Source: JALYZC01 sp035997675
Lineage (GTDB): Bacteria > Actinomycetota > Thermoleophilia > Solirubrobacterales > Solirubrobacteraceae
Direction of reading: 5' to 3'
DNA: 5,107 nucleotides
Assembly: GCA_035997675.1 (NCBI GenBank)
Contig: DASYIJ010000254.1
Coordinates: 1 to 5,107 of the forward strand
Under the pieces are notes generated by a model. It was given only the letters and a program-made list of their open reading frames with translations. It was not told where the DNA came from and made no database searches. This document shows, piece after piece, positions 1 to 5,107 of the stretch. Made by a program: the position numbers and the translations under genes. Positions within the stretch are counted from its first letter, which is position 1, and each line of letters starts with the position of its first letter.

Positions 1-252
1 GTGGTGCGGGAAGTCCGGAAAGGACTTCGGCATCGGGAAGTCCGAGTACTCCATCCGCTCCCGCGAGGTGTTGATGTGCAGCGTCCGGTACGAGGACGAC
101 ATCCCGTTGCGGTTGCCGAACACCCAGTTGCCGCCCACGCGATCGGACTTCTCGTAGCAGTCGAACGGCACCCCGCGCTCCTGCAGGACCTTGGCGCCGG
201 CGATGCCGGACGAGCCGGCTCCGATGATGCAGGCGGTCGGGAGCTGGGTCAT
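1..252 (-). CDS. Flavin-containing monooxygenase (FMO/Baeyer-Villiger type), N-terminal part
   Basis: The protein begins with ATG at 252 and runs off the left edge after 84 residues. Residues 7-16 form the first beta strand and dinucleotide-binding turn of an FAD Rossmann fold (ACIIGAGSSG, i.e. GxGxxG at 11-16). An acidic Glu34 follows at the end of the second strand, then GGNW at 40-43. This order is the FAD-binding start of flavin-containing monooxygenases. The stretch at 57-74 (LHINTSRERMEYSDFPMP) is also typical of FMO relatives in actinobacteria. Such enzymes use NADPH and O2 to oxygenate N, S or carbonyl groups in the cytosol. The NADPH site and the FxGxxxHxxxF/Y fingerprint lie outside the window, so N/S-oxygenase and Baeyer-Villiger types cannot be separated. 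A strong Shine-Dalgarno sequence 8 nt upstream supports this start. The substrate is unknown. Confidence 0.93.
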   Translation of the reverse strand, partial: MTQLPTACIIGAGSSGIAGAKVLQERGVPFDCYEKSDRVGGNWVFGNRNGMSSSYRTLHINTSRERMEYSDFPMPKSFPDFPHH

Positions 253-260
253 GTGGCGGC

Positions 261-272
261 GACCTCCGGAGG
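261..272 (-). promoter_or_regulatory. Ribosome binding site of the monooxygenase, overlapping a palindrome
   Basis: On the minus strand GGAGGTC (261-267) lies 8 nt before the ATG at 252, a near-ideal Shine-Dalgarno sequence that fixes the start. Its GGAGG is one arm of a perfect 10-nt palindrome, CCTCCGGAGG (263-272). The palindrome could pair with a second copy or form only a very tight fold, so a regulatory role is inference. Confidence 0.7.
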
Positions 273-297
273 CGGGCACGACGACAGGGACGCCATC

Positions 298-327
298 ACC
301 CTAGCGAGAAGATGACGCCCCCGTCAA
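298..327 (-). promoter_or_regulatory. Candidate sigma70-type promoter for the monooxygenase
   Basis: Read on the minus strand, TTGACG (322-327) matches the -35 consensus at 5 of 6 bases. It is followed after exactly 18 nt by TAGGGT (298-303), a -10 with the conserved TA and final T often seen in high-G+C actinobacteria. Transcription would begin near 291 and leave a leader of about 40 nt. The element starts just past the stop codon of the acylase gene, so the monooxygenase could be transcribed on its own. I see no U-tailed terminator between the two genes, so read-through is also possible. Confidence 0.45.
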
Positions 328-334
328 GTTTGTG

Positions 335-2806
335 TCAGCGGTGACCGCCGAACTCGATGACCTGCTGGAAGGTCGGGCGGTTCGTCCAGCGCATGCTGTT
401 GGCCAATCCAAGGACCGGCTTGAACTGGATCCGCTCGGCCGTGGCATCCGCCCGCCATTGGGTCGGATCGGAGCCCTGCGCGACCGCCAAGCCGTCGGCG
501 GCGGACTTCAGTGCAGCCCACAGGGACGCCCGGCAGGCGTTGAGATCACCGCCGCCGCAGTAGACGCGGCTCAACGGCCCGCCCACCCGCTGGCCCATGA
601 TTCGCCGCAAGTCCTTGTCCACATATCCGTACCAGCCGTCGCCGTAGGAGGAGCCGTTGCGCCCTGAGGGCGTCTCGTCCGGCTTGTGCAGCACCGTCAG
701 GTCGGCGATCGCAGCTGGGCCCACCACGCCCCCGAGCTCGGCCGTGGCCATCATCGGGAAAGCGGCGTCGAGGATGGGCGCACCCGGGTCGTCGATCTTG
801 CCGTCGAGATTGCGATCGAGTCGGTCCGCGCCACGACTCACCCACGAAGTGACGAGCTGGGCGGCCTGAGCCGTACGGGCGTCGGGTGCAGGACCTCCGG
901 CGAGCACCCGGTTGATCGTCGACCACACCCGAAACGCGGGCAGGTCCTGGGTCGCCGCACGGTTCATGACGCCCACCACGTCCTGCAGGCGGTTGCGACG
1001 CTTGAACCCGGTGAAGAGCTGCTGTCGGTGCACCGACGAGTACGCGAAATTGTTGTCGGCGGCGCTGAAGCCGGGTGCCGGCTTGTTGTTCCAGTTGAGC
1101 AGCAACCCGCTCGCGGGATCGATGGTCTGCGGATGGCGCGACCGGGACAGGTATCCGCGCCAGTCGTATCTGCCGGTTCCCAGTGTGGGCAGGCCGGGAA
1201 GCGTCCCCGGCGCCCGAAGCGGGAGCAGGCCGGACGAGAACAACGCGATGTGCCGACTGTCGATGTACGACCAGTTGAACGTGTAGGGCAGCTGGTTCAT
1301 CACCGGGGCGAAGTCCCGGACCGAGCGCACGCGGTTGCTGTTGAGGTCCGAGAAGGCCAGGGGGGCGAGCGACTCGCGGCCCCGGCTGCTGCGAAGGAGC
1401 GCCACGGCGTAGGGACGCCCGCCTGAGGTGAACGTGCCACTGACCGGCCCGTGGACGGTCTGGTGATAGATCAGCTCCTGATCGGACGTCGTCCCCGACC
1501 CCTTCAGCAGGCCGGCGTCGAACGTGGTCATCGCCCGGCAGCGACCGTTGTAGAGGTAGTGGTCGGATTGGCGGGTCGGCGCGCTTCCGTCGGGGTTGCA
1601 TAGCTGCTCGGCGAACTGGTCGATGTTGTCCGAGCTCGACGACGTCGCGGTCCACGCGTAGTCCTTCCCTCGTCCCACCAGCGCGTACAGGGAGACGCCG
1701 GGGAATGCCGCTCCGCGCGCGTCGATCCCGCCGCCGTGGAGGTCGAGCTCCATCAGGAATTCGGGGTAGAGGTAACCCACCTGTGGGCCCATGACTGCCA
1801 GCGGCCTGCCGGTGGCCGAGCGGCTTGCGCCGACGAGCAGCGAGTTGGACATCAGGCGGATCGAGCTCTGCGCCGCGCGAGCGGCGCGCAGCCCCGAGGC
1901 GTTGAGCGACCCGGCGTCCACCGTCACCGCTCCCGGGGTCGCCCGTCTGGGGATCGGGTCGTACGAGAAACTCCGGCCGATGGTGGTCGGCGCCTCGGGA
2001 TCCTGCGCCGCGCGAAGGTCATCCCACGCCGCTCGGCCGGACCCGCCGCCCAGCCGTGCCTGCAGGTCGGAGAGCAGGTTGGCGCTCGCCACCTCGTTGC
2101 CCCCGCCCTTGCCGAACACGGCCCCGATCAACGACGCCGCAGCGAGGAGGTCCGTGCGCGTCCACGGCTTGGCGCTGTTGTGCGTCTTGCGGTAGTAGGC
2201 ATTGATGCCCGCGAGATAGGCGTCAACGTCGTTGAGTGCCTCACGGCCCTTCCTGCCGACGGAACGCAGCACCCGCACCTGTCCCGAGATGAACCGTTCC
2301 GTGGCGGCGCTGGGCTGGAACTGCCGCAGCGACGTCGCCAGTGTGAAGGCATTGAGGCCCGGGACGTCAAGGGCCGCGATGCGCGCCGGTCCTCGGATGG
2401 TCTCGATGAACAGTCCGCGGTCCTCGGCGGTCACCCACCCCGCGCCGAACTCCACGTCGGAGCGCGTGCGCCCAAAGATGTGCGGCACGTCGAAGGAGTC
2501 GCGGATGACCTTCAGGCCACGCCGCGGCGTGGCCTCGCGACGGCCGCGCATGTTCGGCGTCCCGAAGCGCTCGCCCTTGAAGTACCGCTGGATGTCGCCG
2601 GCGGTGACGCGTCCCTGCAGCGGCGTCAGCGCGTCGTACAACCTCGCCTGATCGGTCGAGTTCCGGGTCAGCGGGATGCCGCCGTACTGCCCTGGAGGCA
2701 GGACGTTGTACGCCTGTCGGGAGAAGTCGGTCCGCGCCGACGCGGACGCGGGGACGGCGGCCACCGCGACGACGCACGCGGCCACGACGAGACGAGCACG
2801 ACCCAT
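335..2806 (-). CDS. Secreted penicillin-acylase-family Ntn hydrolase
   Basis: This 823-aa precursor is close in length to E. coli penicillin G acylase (846 aa). The start at 2806 is preferred over an in-frame ATG 33 nt upstream (2839): AGGAGG lies 7 nt before it and a signal peptide follows at once (1-24, ending ASASA before Arg25). The predicted alpha chain is about 25-319. The beta chain begins at catalytic Ser320 (M|SNS). By recalled alignment to the E. coli enzyme, Gln342 matches beta-Gln23 with no gap, and WNN at 572-574 matches the motif with oxyanion Asn beta-241 (here Asn573). Glu238, Asp393, Ile395, Asp396 and Asp584 match calcium ligands. A second Asp-rich loop lies at 664-673. The mature protein has only four Cys (403, 423, 750, 758), suited to two disulfides outside the cell. 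The family self-cleaves and hydrolyses amides such as beta-lactam side chains or acyl-homoserine lactones. The substrate here is not readable from sequence. Confidence 0.95.
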   Translation of the reverse strand: MGRARLVVAACVVAVAAVPASASARTDFSRQAYNVLPPGQYGGIPLTRNSTDQARLYDALTPLQGRVTAGDIQRYFKGERFGTPNMRGRREATPRRGLKVIRDSFDVPHIFGRTRSDVEFGAGWVTAEDRGLFIETIRGPARIAALDVPGLNAFTLATSLRQFQPSAATERFISGQVRVLRSVGRKGREALNDVDAYLAGINAYYRKTHNSAKPWTRTDLLAAASLIGAVFGKGGGNEVASANLLSDLQARLGGGSGRAAWDDLRAAQDPEAPTTIGRSFSYDPIPRRATPGAVTVDAGSLNASGLRAARAAQSSIRLMSNSLLVGASRSATGRPLAVMGPQVGYLYPEFLMELDLHGGGIDARGAAFPGVSLYALVGRGKDYAWTATSSSSDNIDQFAEQLCNPDGSAPTRQSDHYLYNGRCRAMTTFDAGLLKGSGTTSDQELIYHQTVHGPVSGTFTSGGRPYAVALLRSSRGRESLAPLAFSDLNSNRVRSVRDFAPVMNQLPYTFNWSYIDSRHIALFSSGLLPLRAPGTLPGLPTLGTGRYDWRGYLSRSRHPQTIDPASGLLLNWNNKPAPGFSAADNNFAYSSVHRQQLFTGFKRRNRLQDVVGVMNRAATQDLPAFRVWSTINRVLAGGPAPDARTAQAAQLVTSWVSRGADRLDRNLDGKIDDPGAPILDAAFPMMATAELGGVVGPAAIADLTVLHKPDETPSGRNGSSYGDGWYGYVDKDLRRIMGQRVGGPLSRVYCGGGDLNACRASLWAALKSAADGLAVAQGSDPTQWRADATAERIQFKPVLGLANSMRWTNRPTFQQVIEFGGHR
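1847..1852 (-). other. Predicted autoproteolytic junction of the acylase (Met319 | Ser320)
   Basis: The codons ATG (1850-1852) and TCC (1847-1849) encode Met319 and Ser320. Ser320-Asn321 is the expected new beta-chain N-terminus, because the Gly-Pro-Gln motif that follows puts Gln exactly at beta position 23, as in E. coli penicillin G acylase. Residue 4 of the beta chain is Leu where many relatives have Trp. Confidence 0.8.
2735..2806 (-). other. Sec-type signal peptide of the acylase (residues 1-24)
   Basis: A short positive n-region (Arg3, Arg5) is followed by an Ala/Val-rich core at about 6-18 and a c-region ASASA with small residues at -3 and -1, before Arg25. There is no twin-arginine motif. 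VAAC at residues 8-11 resembles a lipobox but sits too early, and the hydrophobic core continues past the Cys, so a soluble exported protein is preferred over a lipoprotein. Confidence 0.85.
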
Positions 2807-2813
2807 TCCACGA

Positions 2814-2819
2814 CCTCCT
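2814..2819 (-). promoter_or_regulatory. Ribosome binding site of the acylase gene
   Basis: AGGAGG on the minus strand is a perfect Shine-Dalgarno core 7 nt upstream of the ATG at 2806. It decides the start: the in-frame ATG at 2839 would add 11 Arg/Gly-rich residues before the signal peptide. Confidence 0.85.
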
Positions 2820-2823
2820 CGTT

Positions 2824-2835
2824 GGAGGCGCCTCC
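2824..2835. repeat. Perfect 12-nt palindrome in the acylase leader
   Basis: GGAGGCGCCTCC reads the same on both strands and ends 4 nt before the Shine-Dalgarno core of the acylase gene. It could be a binding site for a dimeric repressor or part of an RNA fold: its CCTCC half is complementary to the GGAGG of the real ribosome binding site. Either role is inference; the palindrome itself is read directly. Confidence 0.6.
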
Positions 2836-2843
2836 CCAAAGGG

Positions 2844-2852
2844 ACCGTACCA
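2844..2852 (-). promoter_or_regulatory. Possible extended -10 promoter element for the acylase gene
   Basis: On the minus strand TGG precedes TACGGT (2844-2849), giving the TGnTAnnnT pattern of an extended -10. No good -35 lies 16-19 nt upstream. Transcription would start near 2837, at the edge of the 12-nt palindrome, with a leader of about 30 nt. The match is short and may be chance. Confidence 0.25.
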
Positions 2853-2853
2853 A

Positions 2854-2876
2854 GGCGCGCCCGGCGGCCGCGCCGC
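2854..2876 (-). terminator. GC hairpin after gltD, possible U-less terminator
   Basis: About 24 nt past the gltD stop codon the minus strand can form a 5-bp GCGGC/GCCGC stem with a 3-nt loop (2864-2876), or alternatively a 6-bp GGCGCG/CGCGCC stem with a 9-nt loop (2854-2874). Only two T follow. Its position between gltD and the next gene fits a terminator of the U-poor kind proposed for high-G+C actinobacteria, but such stems arise easily by chance at this base composition. Confidence 0.25.
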
Positions 2877-2899
2877 TCGAGCCCTCGACGCGCGTTCGC

Positions 2900-4450
2900 C
2901 TAGGACTCGCCGGGGCCCGAGAAGAACTCGTCGGACACCGTGACCGTCCCGGCGGTCTGCGCCTCGAGCTCAAGGAAATGGGCGTCGGTGATCGTGGCCT
3001 GGTCCTCGGGCTCGAGCTCGAACTCGGGCTCCCCCATCAGGTGGCGGTCCACCATGCGGGCGCACTTGCGACCCTCGGCGATCGCCGTGACCACGAGCGA
3101 CTGCCCGACGCGCGCGTCGCCGCATGCGAACACCCCCGGGGCCGAGGTCTCGTACACCGACGCCTTCACGTTGCCGCGGGGGTCCAGCCTCACGCCGAGT
3201 TGCTCGACGAGACCGTCGTGCTCGGGATGCGAGAAACCGATCGCGATCAGCACGAGGTCGGCGACCAGCTCGTGCTCGGTGCCGGGAACCGGCCGCAGGT
3301 CCCGCGAGCTGGTGCCCTCGACGCGCCGCGCGCGCGCGCGCGTCACGCGGCCCTCCTCGCCGAGCAGCTCAATCACCTCGGCGTTCCACTCCCGCTCGCC
3401 GCCCTCGTCGAGCGCGTACGTGGTCAGCGTGCGCTTGGGCGGCAGCGGCCACGGCGTGTTGTCCGGTCGCCCGGAGGGCGGCAGCTCGGGGTAGACGTCG
3501 AGCATGCGCACGCTCGCCGCGCCCTCGCGGATCGCATTGGAGATGCAGTCCATGCCGGTGTCGCCGCCGCCCACCACGACGACGTGCTTGCCCTCGGCGA
3601 CGATCGGCTGCTCGGGCTTCCGCGTCGGTCGGCCCTCGAGCGCCGCCACGTGGCGGTTGCGCTGGTAGAGGTAGTCCATCGCGAAGTGCACCCCCTCGAG
3701 CTCGCGGCCCGCCACCTCGAGGTCGCGGTGCACGCGCGAGCCGATGGCGACCACGACCGCGTCGTGGCGGCTGCGCAGCTCCTCGGCGGTCACGTCCGAC
3801 CCGACGTCGCAGTCGTAGACGAACTCGACGCCCTCCTCGGCCAGGACGTCCACGCGCCGGTCGATGATCCACTTCTCGAGCTTGGCGTCGGGTACCCCGA
3901 AGCGCAGCAGTCCGCCCGGCCCCTCGTCGCGTTCGTAGACGGTGACGCTGTGGCCGGCGCGGTTGAGCTGGTCGGCGACGGCGAGGCCGGCCGGACCGGA
4001 CCCGACCACACCGATGGTCTTGCCGGTCCGATCCCTCGGCGGCTCGGCCACCACCCATCCCTCCGCCCACGCCCGCTCGATGATCCCGAGCTCGATCTGC
4101 TCGATCGTGACCGGGTCGTCGTTGATGTCGAGCACGCAGGCCGACTCGCACGGCGCGGGGCAGATCAGGCCGGTGAATTCGGGAAAGTTGTTGGTGGCGT
4201 GAAGCTGCTCGATCGCCTGCTTCCAGTCGCCGCGGTAGACGAGGTCGTTCCAGTCGGGGATGAGGTTGCCGAGCGGGCAACCCTCGTGGCAGAAGGGAAC
4301 GCCGCAGTCCATGCAGCGGCCGCCCTGGCGCTGCAGCTCGTCGTCGGGCTGTGTGTGGAAGTACTGCTTGTAGTCGCGCACCCGTTCCTGCGGGTCGCGC
4401 TTGTCAAAGCCCACGCGGTGGACCTTGATGAAGCCGCCGAGCTCACCCAT
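2900..4450 (-). CDS. gltD: Glutamate synthase (NADPH) small subunit GltD
   Basis: This complete 516-aa protein supplies electrons to GltB: NADPH reduces its FAD, and iron-sulfur clusters carry electrons to the FMN of the large subunit, which turns glutamine plus 2-oxoglutarate into two glutamates. The N-terminal cysteines Cys46, 49, 54 and 58 (CMDCGVPFCHEGCP) and Cys97, 101 and 105 (CPAPCESAC) are the cluster motifs of the family. GSGPAG at about 150-155 is the FAD site, GGGDTG at about 294-299 the NADPH site, and ACGDARVGQS at about 442-451 the second FAD motif. The ATG at 4450 is chosen because family homology begins at MGELGGFIKVHR; upstream codons in the same frame overlap gltB and look random. 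The start lies 2 nt after the gltB stop, so translational coupling is likely. After LMG (471-473) come some 43 extra residues, strongly acidic with no Lys or Arg, longer than the usual 470-490 aa form. Confidence 0.97.
   Translation of the reverse strand: MGELGGFIKVHRVGFDKRDPQERVRDYKQYFHTQPDDELQRQGGRCMDCGVPFCHEGCPLGNLIPDWNDLVYRGDWKQAIEQLHATNNFPEFTGLICPAPCESACVLDINDDPVTIEQIELGIIERAWAEGWVVAEPPRDRTGKTIGVVGSGPAGLAVADQLNRAGHSVTVYERDEGPGGLLRFGVPDAKLEKWIIDRRVDVLAEEGVEFVYDCDVGSDVTAEELRSRHDAVVVAIGSRVHRDLEVAGRELEGVHFAMDYLYQRNRHVAALEGRPTRKPEQPIVAEGKHVVVVGGGDTGMDCISNAIREGAASVRMLDVYPELPPSGRPDNTPWPLPPKRTLTTYALDEGGEREWNAEVIELLGEEGRVTRARARRVEGTSSRDLRPVPGTEHELVADLVLIAIGFSHPEHDGLVEQLGVRLDPRGNVKASVYETSAPGVFACGDARVGQSLVVTAIAEGRKCARMVDRHLMGEPEFELEPEDQATITDAHFLELEAQTAGTVTVSDEFFSGPGES
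3327..3342. repeat. (CG)8 alternating tract inside gltD
   Basis: Eight perfect CG units encode an Arg/Ala alternation near residues 371-376 of GltD (RARARR). Alternating CG of this length can adopt Z-DNA and is prone to slippage. The reading frame is intact here. Confidence 0.9.
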
Positions 4451-4452
4451 GG

Positions 4453-5107
<655 letters not shown>

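Noticed and set aside
253..334. A terminator between the acylase and monooxygenase genes.
   Set aside because: The only palindrome there overlaps the ribosome binding site and is followed by no T tract; a promoter and ribosome binding site explain the spacer better.
2774..2785. A lipobox-like VAAC near the start of the acylase.
   Set aside because: The Cys is at residue 11, too early for a lipoprotein signal, and the hydrophobic core continues beyond it to a clear signal peptidase I site.
2807..2839. An earlier in-frame ATG (2839) for the acylase gene.
   Set aside because: It would place 11 Arg/Gly-rich residues before the signal peptide and ignore the strong ribosome binding site at 2814-2819.
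2854..2881. AscI (2854-2861), NotI (2864-2871) and XhoI (2876-2881) recognition sequences within 28 nt, resembling a cloning linker.
   Set aside because: At about 70% G+C each all-G/C 8-mer is expected roughly once per 4-5 kb, and natural genes flank the site on both sides without disruption. A GC-rich spacer explains it better than vector sequence.

Overview
This is a G+C-rich window (roughly two thirds G+C by eye) with four protein genes, all on the minus strand and tightly packed. Strong G/C third-position bias, the actinobacterial style of the GltB and GltD proteins, and a secreted penicillin-acylase-family enzyme beside a flavin monooxygenase suggest Actinomycetota. Thermoleophilia/Solirubrobacterales is my best guess, but the sequence does not prove it.

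Layout in the direction of transcription (right to left). (1) 5107-4453: the C-terminal 217 residues of the glutamate synthase large subunit GltB, cut by the window edge. (2) 4450-2900: the complete small subunit GltD, starting 2 nt after the gltB stop codon, so the two form a translationally coupled gltBD operon. (3) A 93-nt spacer (2807-2899) with a GC hairpin, a possible extended -10 element and a perfect 12-nt palindrome. (4) 2806-335: an 823-aa exported penicillin-acylase-family Ntn hydrolase with a clear signal peptide, catalytic Ser, oxyanion and calcium-site residues. (5) An 82-nt spacer (253-334) with a credible sigma70-type promoter. (6) 252-1: the N-terminal 84 residues of a flavin-containing monooxygenase, cut by the left edge.

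GltB and GltD together make glutamate from glutamine and 2-oxoglutarate using NADPH. The acylase should act outside the membrane on an amide bond. The monooxygenase should be cytosolic and NADPH-dependent. Separate promoter-like elements precede the acylase and the monooxygenase, so they need not belong to the gltBD transcript, and I see no evidence of one shared pathway.

I found no RNA gene, mobile element, CRISPR array or phage feature, and no stretch over 300 nt lacks a gene. The content is mostly ordinary. The points worth a second look are the palindromes that overlap or adjoin the ribosome binding sites of the two downstream genes, the acidic C-terminal tail of GltD, and the processing site and metal-site pattern of the acylase. 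I do not see a new multi-gene system here.
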